DNA from: Kiritimatiellales bacterium
Lineage (GTDB): Bacteria; Verrucomicrobiota; Kiritimatiellia; Kiritimatiellales; Tichowtungiaceae
DNA: 36,823 nucleotides
Direction of reading: 5' to 3'
NCBI GenBank assembly: GCA_041656295.1
Contig: JBBADV010000022.1
Span: 1-36,823, forward strand
Positions 25,836 through 33,758 of the stretch are shown piece by piece. The stretch's first letter is position 1, and every line of letters begins with the position of its first letter. The notes under the pieces are model-generated. The model was not told the DNA's origin. It was given only the letters and a program-made list of their open reading frames with translations, and did not search any database. Both the position numbers and the translations under genes were made by a program.

Positions 25836-25899
25836 AACCACTGATCTTCACTGATTGACACTAAAAAATATTAGTGAAAATCAGTGAAGATCAGTGGTT
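25836..25899. repeat. Long perfect inverted repeat between two methyltransfer genes
   Basis: Arms 25836-25856 and 25879-25899 are perfectly complementary over 21 bases, with an inner stem CACTAA/TTAGTG (25859-25864, 25871-25876). Each arm contains the word ACTGAT twice. There is no T-run, so it is not a standard terminator. It lies 6 bases after one stop and 14 bases before the next ATG. Confidence 0.9.
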
Positions 25900-25913
25900 A
25901 ACTGTTTTGCAAC

Positions 25914-27557
25914 ATGAGTCTGTTTTTTAAATCCGGAGCACGCAGCGGCGCGGTTGAAAACCGCGCCGGAGTGTTGCTTTATGAATTGGCGGCGGAAGCC
26001 GGATTCCCGATTAATATGCCGTGCGGCGGCAGCGGCACCTGCCGGCGCTGCATGGTGCTGCTGGGTGCTGGAGCATATCGTATCGCCGGTAAGAAGGTTA
26101 CAGTGGCTGCCGGCGAAACGCTGGAAGCACGCGCGTGTAAAACGGAAATGCTGTACGATGATGCCGTAATTCACATTCCGGCGACTTCGCTGTTTAATGC
26201 CGGAATGTATGTCGATTCCGGCTTTAACTGTGCGGTGGATTTTATTCCGGAAGAAAATAAAACCGGCTTTGGCGTGGCGGTAGATATCGGTACAACCACG
26301 GTTGCGGTGCTGCTGGTTGAATTATCCACCGGGAACATTCTGGCGAAACAATCTCAATATAATCAGCAGATTGAGCTTGGCGATAATGTTGCCACGCGCA
26401 TTGCATTGTGTGCCGATGAAACCAATATTAAAAAACTGCAACAGCTGGTTATTAACGAAACTGTGGCACCGCTCATCGATGCACTCATTGAGCAGAGTAA
26501 AATTAATCCCGCCGGCATCGCTGAAATTGTTTTTTCCGGCAATACGGTGATGAGTCACTTGGCTCTCGGACTTTCAGCGCTGAGTATCGGTGTTATTCCG
26601 TTTGAACCGCTCACGAAAATATTCCGCGACTGTACCGCGCCGGAAATCGGTCTAATCTGTGTTCCGAACGCTGTTGTGAAAACAGTGCCGGCAATTTCAG
26701 GTTATGTCGGCGGTGATATCGTCTCTGATTTATTTGTCGCCGGACTTTCAAAACAAAAACTCGAACTGCTGGTGGATATTGGTACGAACGGTGAGCTCGT
26801 GCTGAATGATCATGGAAAACTGTACGCTACCGCCACCGCCGCCGGTCCGGCGTTTGAAGGCGCCGGATTGTTGCATGGCGGCCGTGCTGATACCGGGATG
26901 ATTGAGAAGATTATTTGCACCGCCGGCGATGTGATTGAGTATAAAACTATTGACGATGCTGCTCCGCGCGGACTGTGCGGCAGTGCGGTGGTCGACTTCA
27001 TTGCCACTGCTTTTAAAACCGGACTGCTGAATCCGATGGGGCGGTTTGATCGCGATCGTCTGCGCGCCGCCGGGAAATATGTTGATCTCGATTGCCACGG
27101 CATCAATGTGATTGCATGTGTCATTGCATCGCCGGAAAGTTCGGCGACCGGCGAAGCCGTTCTCATTACCGAGTATGACGTTTCCCAAATTCTGAAAGCC
27201 AAGGCGGCAATCTATGCCGGCATTCGTACACTGCTGGGCGAATGCGGTTATGCACCCGAAAATATTGATCGTCTTATCCTCGCCGGCGGATTTGCCGCAC
27301 ATTTGGATTTAGGCAATGCGATTACGCTTGGAATGCTGCCGGAAATTCCGCTTGAACAATATGACGTCATCGGCAACGGCTCGCTCGCCGGTGCATATGC
27401 CGCGCTCGGTGCACCGGGAATCTGGAGCACATTCAAAGAAATCTCCTGCGGGCCTAAAGCATTTCATCTCGCCGAAACTGATGAATTCGACAACCGTTTT
27501 GTCGACGCGCTTGCAATTCCAAATCTTGACCCCGCTGAATTTTCATTCACGTTGTAA
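25914..27557 (+). CDS. RamA-like reductive activator of corrinoid enzymes (2Fe-2S + ASKHA, DUF4445 type)
   Basis: A 547-residue protein. Residues 1-80 form a ferredoxin-like 2Fe-2S domain with Cys37, Cys43, Cys46 (PCGGSGTCRRC) and Cys75. A linker is followed by an actin-like ATPase (ASKHA) fold: VAVDIGTTTVAVLLVEL with the phosphate-1 motif, LLVDIGTNGELVLN, AGPAFEGAGL, and LILAGGFAAHLDLGNA. Proteins of this architecture reduce inactive Co(II) corrinoids to Co(I) using ATP. The gene starts after a 21-bp inverted repeat and has no clear ribosome binding site. It links the flanking methyltransferase genes to corrinoid chemistry. There is no C-terminal [4Fe-4S] ferredoxin extension as in archaeal RamA. 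Confidence 0.9.
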   Translation: MSLFFKSGARSGAVENRAGVLLYELAAEAGFPINMPCGGSGTCRRCMVLLGAGAYRIAGKKVTVAAGETLEARACKTEMLYDDAVIHIPATSLFNAGMYVDSGFNCAVDFIPEENKTGFGVAVDIGTTTVAVLLVELSTGNILAKQSQYNQQIELGDNVATRIALCADETNIKKLQQLVINETVAPLIDALIEQSKINPAGIAEIVFSGNTVMSHLALGLSALSIGVIPFEPLTKIFRDCTAPEIGLICVPNAVVKTVPAISGYVGGDIVSDLFVAGLSKQKLELLVDIGTNGELVLNDHGKLYATATAAGPAFEGAGLLHGGRADTGMIEKIICTAGDVIEYKTIDDAAPRGLCGSAVVDFIATAFKTGLLNPMGRFDRDRLRAAGKYVDLDCHGINVIACVIASPESSATGEAVLITEYDVSQILKAKAAIYAGIRTLLGECGYAPENIDRLILAGGFAAHLDLGNAITLGMLPEIPLEQYDVIGNGSLAGAYAALGAPGIWSTFKEISCGPKAFHLAETDEFDNRFVDALAIPNLDPAEFSFTL

Positions 27558-27562
27558 TTCTG

Positions 27563-27663
27563 AACGGTAGGGCGTGCAGTCCCTTGCGCGCCGATAAATC
27601 GAATTATTCAAATTTAATTTTCATTCATACGTGCGGCGCGCAAGGGACTGCATGCCTACCGTT
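27563..27663. repeat. MITE-like inverted repeat
   Basis: Arms 27563-27593 and 27634-27663 match over about 28 of 31 positions (sharing AACGGTAGG and TGCAGTCCCTTGCGCGCCG) around a 40-base A/T-rich centre. The core AGTCCCTTG also occurs in the inverted repeat at 36650-36706, suggesting a dispersed family. Confidence 0.85.
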
Positions 27664-27664
27664 A

Positions 27665-27711
27665 AATCCGCAGTTGCAAAGATCTGTGTTTATCTGTGCA
27701 ACCTGCGGATT
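27665..27711. repeat. Inverted/phrase repeat before the homocysteine methyltransferase gene
   Basis: AATCCGCAG-TTGCA at the left end is complementary to the right end TGCAACCTGCGGATT with one unpaired base. The centre contains ATCTGTG twice. It is followed by TACTTTTTCG, so it could act as a terminator for the preceding gene. Confidence 0.7.
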
Positions 27712-27767
27712 ACTTTTTCGTATCTTTTCATGATTAAAATCCGGCGGGAATGCGCTACTATAAGGGA

Positions 27768-28646
27768 ATGGAAAAAATTACCGAGCTGGTGAAAGAGGGG
27801 CGGATACTCGTTTCCGACGGCGCATGGGGAACATTTTTACAAAAAAAAGGCTTAAAGCCCGGCGAATGCCCGGAACTGTGGAATATTGACCGCCCGGATG
27901 ATGTGCGCGATATCGCCTCAGCTTATGTCGCCGCCGGCGCCGATCTCGTTGAAACAAATACATTTGGTGCCAACCGTTTTAAGCTTGCACATTATGGACT
28001 TGCTGACCGCGCCGCCGAAATCAACGAAGCCGGTGCACGCCTTTCGCGTGAAGCCGCCGGTGAAAATGCCGGCGTCATTGCATCTATCGGACCGACCGGG
28101 GAAATCCTCCTCATGGAAGAAGTCACGGAAGAAGAAATTTACGATGCATTTAAAGAACAGGCCGCCGCACTTGAAAAAGGCGGGGCGACTGCCATTTGCA
28201 TTGAAACCATGAGCGCGCTCGACGAAGCCGAACTCGCCATTCGTGCCGTTAAAGAAAATACAAACTGCGAAGTCATTTGCACCTTCACGTTTGAACAAAT
28301 TGCTGACGGCGGTTACCGCACCATGATGGGCGTATCGCCGGAACAGTTCGCCATCGAAATGTCCGCCGCCGGCGCCGACATCATCGGTACCAACTGCGGC
28401 AACGGCATCGAGCGTATGATCGAGGTTGTCCGTGAACTGCGCACGGCTGTGCCGGAAATTCCGATTCTGGTGCATGCCAACGCCGGACTGCCGAAACACG
28501 AGAACGGAGTCACCGTATTTCCTGAAACGCCGGAACAGATGGCTGCGCAGATTCCGGCGCTCATCGCCGCCGGTGCAAATATTATCGGCGGTTGCTGCGG
28601 CACCACGCCTGATCATATCCGCGCTATTCGTGCAATGATAAAGTAG
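27768..28646 (+). CDS. Homocysteine S-methyltransferase-domain protein (MetH N-terminal-like)
   Basis: A 292-residue single-domain (beta-alpha)8 methyltransferase. It shows the family start ILVSDGAWGTFLQKKGL, ETNTFGANRFKL, ASIGPTGE, ETMSALDEAELA, and the zinc site formed by Cys in GTNCGNG and the Cys pair in IIGGCCGTTPDHIRA. This domain in MetH takes a methyl group from methylcobalamin to homocysteine; stand-alone versions exist with other donors. The ATG at 27768 aligns best with the family, but 27750 (6 residues longer) is possible; neither has good ribosome-binding spacing. The RamA-like gene directly upstream suggests a corrinoid methyl donor. No cobalamin-binding or pterin domain is encoded nearby. 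Confidence 0.88.
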   Translation: MEKITELVKEGRILVSDGAWGTFLQKKGLKPGECPELWNIDRPDDVRDIASAYVAAGADLVETNTFGANRFKLAHYGLADRAAEINEAGARLSREAAGENAGVIASIGPTGEILLMEEVTEEEIYDAFKEQAAALEKGGATAICIETMSALDEAELAIRAVKENTNCEVICTFTFEQIADGGYRTMMGVSPEQFAIEMSAAGADIIGTNCGNGIERMIEVVRELRTAVPEIPILVHANAGLPKHENGVTVFPETPEQMAAQIPALIAAGANIIGGCCGTTPDHIRAIRAMIK

Positions 28647-28661
28647 CAATAGTGTTTTTTA

Positions 28662-29037
28662 TTGAAGTTTATAAGAACTGGAACCCGGGTCTGCGAGCCG
28701 CCGGCAGGTGAGTATGATCAGCTTCCGGGATACGGCGATGAGTGCCGCCGTTTTCTTTTTCCCGTCCTGAACCAGCTGTTCATAAAATTCCTTCCGGACG
28801 AGGTTGCTCTGCCGGGCACTCATCCCGTCTTTAGGCAGCTTATTTGCTGATCTGTACCTGTCCAAGAGCCGGATGATCAATTGCGATCGCCAGAACGGCA
28901 TTGTCAATACGCTCATCCTCCCGATCGGGACTGCGTTCATACCGCGTTGCTCTGCATAGCGCATTCGTTTCCGCATACAGCAGGCTGTTGAGCATTTCCT
29001 TCACCGGCCAGATAGATGCGTACTTCACGATTGTCAA
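28662..29037 (-). mobile_element. Patchwork of IS256-, IS3/IS481- and IS110-like transposase fragments
   Basis: Reading the minus strand from 29037: MTIVKYASIWPVKEMLNSLL...ALCRATRYERSPDR resembles the N-terminus of IS256-family transposases. This runs directly into DERIDNAVLAIAIDHPALGQ, which resembles an IS3/IS481-type helix-turn-helix. After a frame change near 28840, LVRKEFYEQLVQDGKKKTAA...LIAVSRKLIIL resembles the C-terminus of IS110-family transposases. Each piece is only 25-45 residues and none is functional. The assignments rest on remembered family patterns and vary in certainty. Confidence 0.5.
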
Positions 29038-29058
29038 TTTCGATATATCACGTTTGCT

Positions 29059-29844
29059 CTAAGTTTTTTGTATTGCAAACAATTCAGTAATCCCCTGTTC
29101 CGCCAGTTGCATCATCTGCTGCATCTGCTCCTTGGTAAAAGGCTGTTCTTCGGCGGTACCCTGTATTTCAACAAAACGTCCGGACGATGTCATTACAACA
29201 TTCATGTCCACTTCAGCCGATGAATCTTCGAAATAACAAAGGTCAAGCAGGGGAACGCCCTTGCAGATTCCAACACTGACGGCCGCGATAGCTTCGTTGA
29301 TTGGATCGCATTTTAAAACTTTTTCTTCGAGCAGTCGGTCAACCGCCATACGCAGCGCTATATACGCTCCGGTAATTGATGCGGCGCGCGTTCCGCCGTC
29401 GGCCTGAATGACATCGCAATCAATAAACAGTTGTCGCCGGCCAAGTTTTTTCAGATCGATTACGGCACGCAGCGCACGACCGATCAACCGTTGAATTTCC
29501 ATAGTGCGCCCGCCGAGTTTTCCGACAGCGGCTTCGCGTTTCGACCGGTCCGGTGTTGCGCTTGGCAGCATAGAGTATTCGCAGGTCACCCAGCCGCCCT
29601 CCGCATTTTGCGCGCGCATCCAGCCCGGCAGGTTTTCATCCAGACTCACCGCACAAATTACCTTTGTATTCCCCACTTCAATTAATACGGACGCTTTGGC
29701 ATTAATTGTAAAATCGCGGGTAACTTTTACCGGACGCAGTTGATCCGGTTTCCGTCCGTCATAGCGCAGTTCTGACACGTTAATAAACTCCCCCAGGTCG
29801 ATCCCTGTATTAATTTGATGATACGGTTTCTTCGTCATAAACAT
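29059..29844 (-). CDS. rph: Ribonuclease PH
   Basis: A 261-residue phosphorolytic 3'-exoribonuclease that trims tRNA 3' ends. Family motifs are RYDGRKPDQLRPVKVTRDF, GNTKVICAVSL, EYSMLPSATPDRSKRE (phosphate-binding region), GRTMEIQRLIGRALRAVIDL, DCDVIQADGGTRAASITGA and DLCYFEDSSAEVDMNVVMT, ending with the usual GTAEEQPFTKEQM. The ATG at 29844 has AAGGA 6 bases upstream. It has ~15 residues more at the N-terminus than the minimal enzyme (YDGR begins near residue 28). No rdgB-like gene, its frequent neighbour, is adjacent. Confidence 0.95.
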   Translation of the reverse strand: MFMTKKPYHQINTGIDLGEFINVSELRYDGRKPDQLRPVKVTRDFTINAKASVLIEVGNTKVICAVSLDENLPGWMRAQNAEGGWVTCEYSMLPSATPDRSKREAAVGKLGGRTMEIQRLIGRALRAVIDLKKLGRRQLFIDCDVIQADGGTRAASITGAYIALRMAVDRLLEEKVLKCDPINEAIAAVSVGICKGVPLLDLCYFEDSSAEVDMNVVMTSSGRFVEIQGTAEEQPFTKEQMQQMMQLAEQGITELFAIQKT

Positions 29845-30353
29845 GCATTATCCTTAAGTCTAAAATTGAATGCAATATAGAATCACCGGTATACGTTAGA
29901 TGACAGAACCGACAGGTTCGCCGGAGTTTTATCAGCCATAAAATTGCATAAAACACACAAAAAACAGATTCAGAAGGTTATTAAAAAGATTAACGGTATG
30001 AAAAAATCCAGTCGATCCTGTTAATTCTTCCGTGAGAAGAGAAGTAGAAAGCCGTTCGTTCCGGCGAACACCGGTTCTTCGCCGCCTTCCGTTTTGTCAT
30101 ATTTCTATCCATTGAGTTGAACGCACTACGGGTATAATTCATCAGTTTGAAATGCGCTTTCACCGGATTGACAGATTTTAAGCAGTTCCATCTCTTTCCC
30201 CGCGCTTATCTAGAAGCTGTCCGGTATCACTTAAAACACAAATCCAGAGTTTGTTATCTCCAGATACATCCCGACCGTTATCTTCCTGCCCAACCGGTCA
30301 AAAATTCTCCGGTACTGTGTACTTTTGCGTTTTTATCCCTTTCTGCCTCTCTA
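29845..30353. other. Intergenic region between the DUF4340 gene and rph
   Basis: About 509 bases. A plus-strand frame (30147-30794) is open here but mostly lies antisense to the DUF4340 gene and has no recognisable protein, so it is not called. The region includes GATCCTGTTAATTC near 30015, similar to a phrase at 7271, and an imperfect GGCGAACACCGGTTCTTCGCC dyad (30063-30083) that might end the DUF4340 operon. The rph promoter presumably lies near 29845-29900. Confidence 0.4.
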
Positions 30354-32114
30354 TCACTCCACGGGTTTGGTCAGGCGGGCAGTGAGGATTTCAACGGATT
30401 CGGACAGAAGAATGAAAACGGTGTTTTGTCCCTGCAGCATGGCGTAGTATCCGCCCTCTGTTGCATCGCCGATGAGAAGGATGTGACCGATTGCATGGGT
30501 ATCACCGAGAGTGACGGTAATGTGAACCGCCGGATTTTCAAGTCCATACATTGTAAGCGATTCGGGATTGAAGGCAACGTAGCGTTCGACCTGCAGATTG
30601 TTCAGTTCCCACATCAGACTGGTGAGTGCTGCGGGAACCACCTGCTCACCGGCGGCATCGGCAACAAATCCGCCGGATTCATTTTTGTGTACACCGATGG
30701 AATCCGCACTGATACGCACGGAGATTGTTTCGATTGCCGCCGGACTGATGTTCAGCACAACGCGTTTACGGTAGGAGAGCGGATCCGCAAGTGATTCTGG
30801 AATGATGCCGGCCGCAACGGCGTAGATCGCCGGTTCGTTGTTATATTGTGCCAGCCGCAGGTCATTGGTGCCGGGCGCACTGACGCGCAGCGTGCCGGTT
30901 TTTTCCCCGTCTGAAAATTCAATGATCCATGGTGCGTTCTGTACGCGCAGGGTTTGGTCGGCAGACGGTGCATCGATAAATTCCTGTATGGGTGCAGCGG
31001 CGAGCCTCTGGAGGATCGGGATCACTTTTTCCGGGTCGGCATCCCAGTGCGCCGGACGCACAATCTGCCATGCACCGTTGGTTTCCATCAGTTCAACCAG
31101 CCGTTCACCGCGTGTGACTTTGAGTGCAGTGATTCGTTCCGCCGGCAGGTCGGTCAGCAGCGGGCTGCGCAGCGTTCCGGCAGCGGTTTCAATTTCGTTG
31201 ACCCATTCGGATGAAACGGTGAAGACAGAGTCGGAATCAACATATTTGGCATAGCGCTCTTCCGGCGCATTGTCTACAGCATCGCCGATGCGCAGTGTTT
31301 GAATCCGCTGATCCTGTGTGAACATGCTCAGTTCCATCACCGGCGCTGTTAAACCGAACGGCACAAGATCTGTTTTCTCGTCGACGATAAAATTACGGAT
31401 GCGTGCGCCGAGAATTTTTTCGGTGAAGGCGTGCACCGGCGGCAGATCGGCACGGCCGGTGTACGGCTGTTGAATCTGCCATGTGCCGGTATCGAGACGG
31501 CGCAGTTGAAACAGTCCGGCGGTGCGGCGTATATCAATCCCGCGCACGGCGGTGGATTCGCCGGAAAACAGAATGCGGTAACGAATCCACGCCGGATTTT
31601 CCGGTACGAGATGCAGGAGCGTCTGCGGTGCAAAAATGATGACGTCGCTGTCGATGGATTTCACATACAGCATATTATCCAGCGGCGAGTCACGCCCGAT
31701 CAGCCACGTGGCACCGGTATTCTGTTCCGTGCGATAGGTGATTTTCGCACGCGGTTCATCGAAGCCGTAATCGGCAGCGGAAAGGTTGCGTTCTTTGAGC
31801 GATGCCGGACTGAGCAGTTCACCGCGCTCCACGCGTGCCATGCCGCTGATCATCCGGCTGATGATCAGCTGATCCACCGCCGCATGTACCGGCGCAGTCA
31901 TACGCCATTCGCCGTTTATTTTCCTGCATTCGATGGTCACGCCGCCGCGCTCGAAAATGAGCTGATTGATGCTGTCCGGATAAACGGCGAATACAGTACG
32001 CAGCCGCGACGCGCGTTCATACGATGTTTCTGTGTCGTGCTCAAAAACAAGAATAAACGCGCCGAGCAGCACCGCGGTGACGAAGAGCAGCAGAGTTGTA
32101 AAGCGTGATTTCAT
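30354..32114 (-). CDS. DUF4340 domain-containing membrane-anchored protein
   Basis: A 586-residue protein with one N-terminal transmembrane helix (residues ~5-24, TTLLLFVTAVLLGAFILVF) and a large periplasmic part made of repeated beta-rich modules. Examples are VTIECRKINGEWRMTAP, RDSPLDNMLYVKS, RGIDIRRTAGLFQLRRLDTG and RLVELMETNGAWQIVRP, a pattern typical of the DUF4340 family. It is the last gene of an operon with an ABC ATPase, permease and GldG-like gene. DUF4340 proteins commonly accompany GldG-like proteins in Planctomycetes, Verrucomicrobia and relatives, where the transporter's cargo is unknown. The gap to the upstream gene is 57 bases and contains a phrase repeat. Confidence 0.85.
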   Translation of the reverse strand: MKSRFTTLLLFVTAVLLGAFILVFEHDTETSYERASRLRTVFAVYPDSINQLIFERGGVTIECRKINGEWRMTAPVHAAVDQLIISRMISGMARVERGELLSPASLKERNLSAADYGFDEPRAKITYRTEQNTGATWLIGRDSPLDNMLYVKSIDSDVIIFAPQTLLHLVPENPAWIRYRILFSGESTAVRGIDIRRTAGLFQLRRLDTGTWQIQQPYTGRADLPPVHAFTEKILGARIRNFIVDEKTDLVPFGLTAPVMELSMFTQDQRIQTLRIGDAVDNAPEERYAKYVDSDSVFTVSSEWVNEIETAAGTLRSPLLTDLPAERITALKVTRGERLVELMETNGAWQIVRPAHWDADPEKVIPILQRLAAAPIQEFIDAPSADQTLRVQNAPWIIEFSDGEKTGTLRVSAPGTNDLRLAQYNNEPAIYAVAAGIIPESLADPLSYRKRVVLNISPAAIETISVRISADSIGVHKNESGGFVADAAGEQVVPAALTSLMWELNNLQVERYVAFNPESLTMYGLENPAVHITVTLGDTHAIGHILLIGDATEGGYYAMLQGQNTVFILLSESVEILTARLTKPVE

Positions 32115-32165
32115 GATGTCAGTTCAGGGTTCAGTGTTCGGAGTTCAGGGTTTTCACGATTCAGA
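32115..32165. repeat. Phrase repeat within the ABC operon
   Basis: Variants of GTTCAG(G/T) recur five to six times (GTTCAGGGTTCAGTGTTCGG, then AGTTCAGGGTTTT and ATTCAGAG) in the short gap between the GldG-like and DUF4340 genes. It is non-coding, with the look of replication slippage. Confidence 0.55.
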
Positions 32166-32171
32166 GTTAAA

Positions 32172-33611
32172 TTATTTTTTCCGGCGCGACCAGATGAAGA
32201 GTCCGAAAATTGCAGCGAGTGCCGGAATGATTCCGGCGACAGCCCAGAAGAGAAACTGCAGTTTAGAATAGGTGAGCTGCAGCAGGGTATTATCCACCTG
32301 CTTCGGCGCAATCGCCATCAGCTCTTCGCGGTCAAGCAGCCAGTTGAGTGCGCTCATGAAAAAGCTGATATTGCTGCCGGTGAGTCCGCTGTTGGAAACG
32401 AAACCGGTGTCGCCGAAAACAACGATACGCGTCGGGCGGATTTGAATATCGAGCAGTCCCGCCGGCGCACCTTTTTCAACAGCGGCGGCGATGGAGACCG
32501 GACCGTGCCGGTCGGCGGAGTTTGCATCAAACCGCGGCGGGAACTGCTGAGCATTTGTTTCAGACCAGCTGGTGCGCGATGAAAGCGCGAGCGCCGTAAC
32601 CTGTGGGCGGTCGACGGAGTTGGTGCCGAATTGCGAGTAGTCCGGCTCAACGGAGCGGGGGAATAAAAACGTGGCGGCCAGCGCATCGAGTTTTTCGGTG
32701 ATAGCGTGTGCGCCGTATTCACCGGCAGGTACGAAGCCGTCAATTCCGGCGTTTGCATCAATGATCATATCGTTGCGGAGCAATACGCCCCATGCGCGCA
32801 GCAGCGGTTCGAGGCCGGACGTTTGATGTGCCTGCGAGAGCACCATCAGCCGTCCGCCGGCAAGCAGCCAGTGGTGAATCAGTTCAATTTCAGCGCGCGC
32901 CAGCGTTTTGGTTGCACCGGCAATGACAAGTGCCGCACATTCTGCCGGAATCCGTTTTGCGTGATTCAGCAGCAGCGGTCTGATGTGCACATTATCGTTT
33001 TCAATCCACTGTGCGATGCCGGAATAACCGGTGCGGTGATCAAAATCGGCAATGCTTCGTTCGCCGTGTCCGGTGAGAAAATAGACGACCGGCACCGTTT
33101 CCTGCAATACGTTCAGAATCGCCGAAGAAAAAGCCTGTTCACCTTTAAATGAAACAATACGCGCGACGTTGTTGCGGTTGCCTTTGGCTGCGATTTCATT
33201 GGCGCGGACATATTTGCTGCGGCCGGCACAATCGAAAATGACCACGTTGGCCTGACTGATTTCATATTTTTCACCCAGCCGTTCCATCTGTGACAGATCC
33301 TTGTGCGGATTAATCCACTGCACATCCAGCATCTTGCTGTGCGCCTGATATTCGCGAATCAGACTGTTTACATCGTCATAAAGTTCGTGTCCCGGCTCAA
33401 ACAAAACGGTGATGTGCACCGGACGGCTCAGGCTGTCGAGCAGACTGACGGTTTTATCTGAAAGCGTATACAGCCGGCCGAAGCTGATGTCCTTGCGCGT
33501 ATAATGCCGGAACGAAAGATAATTGAGCATCAGCACAATTCCGGCAGCGAACAGCAGTGCAAGAAATGAATCAAGCCCTGTCCAGAAACGGTATCTTTTG
33601 CGGATTTTCAT
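32172..33611 (-). CDS. GldG-like ABC transporter auxiliary protein (ABC_transp_aux)
   Basis: A 479-residue protein with an N-terminal transmembrane helix (residues ~13-30, FLALLFAAGIVLMLNYL), a long soluble middle domain and a C-terminal transmembrane helix (LFWAVAGIIPALAAIFGLFIW) followed by RRKK. The middle domain has LYTLSDKTVSLLDSLSRPVH, VYFLTGHGERSI, and a Rossmann-like part ending ALVIAGATKTLARAEIE and RLMVLSQ, all typical of the GldG/ABC-type auxiliary family. In Bacteroidetes GldG works with GldA and GldF in gliding/type IX-linked transport. Here the same trio occurs outside Bacteroidetes, so gliding should not be assumed. Confidence 0.86.
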   Translation of the reverse strand: MKIRKRYRFWTGLDSFLALLFAAGIVLMLNYLSFRHYTRKDISFGRLYTLSDKTVSLLDSLSRPVHITVLFEPGHELYDDVNSLIREYQAHSKMLDVQWINPHKDLSQMERLGEKYEISQANVVIFDCAGRSKYVRANEIAAKGNRNNVARIVSFKGEQAFSSAILNVLQETVPVVYFLTGHGERSIADFDHRTGYSGIAQWIENDNVHIRPLLLNHAKRIPAECAALVIAGATKTLARAEIELIHHWLLAGGRLMVLSQAHQTSGLEPLLRAWGVLLRNDMIIDANAGIDGFVPAGEYGAHAITEKLDALAATFLFPRSVEPDYSQFGTNSVDRPQVTALALSSRTSWSETNAQQFPPRFDANSADRHGPVSIAAAVEKGAPAGLLDIQIRPTRIVVFGDTGFVSNSGLTGSNISFFMSALNWLLDREELMAIAPKQVDNTLLQLTYSKLQFLFWAVAGIIPALAAIFGLFIWSRRKK

Positions 33612-33758
33612 AATACTCAGTCGAAGGTCTTAAAGTCAAAGGTCGAAGGTCTCAAAGTCGAAAGTCGGGAAGTCAAATTTCCGGCGCCGGAAATGTGTTC
33701 CCGATCTGCGGCTTTTAGACTTTTAACTTTCAGACGTTTCATGTTTTTCAGGTCTTAT
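33612..33758. repeat. Intergenic repeat, copy 1 (GldG-like/permease gap)
   Basis: This gap and the one at 34491-34599 share about 60 nearly identical bases (33679-33742 versus 34536-34599) plus a TCGAAGGTCTCAAAGTC stretch. Copy 1 contains the 16-base palindrome TTTCCGGCGCCGGAAA (33678-33693) flanked by TTCCCG/CGGGAA and outer GTCT/AGAC-type words, so it can fold into a nested hairpin within the operon mRNA. Confidence 0.8.

Noticed and set aside
30147..30794. A 215-codon plus-strand open frame
   Set aside because: Two thirds of it is antisense to the well-supported DUF4340 gene, it has no family pattern and no ribosome binding site.
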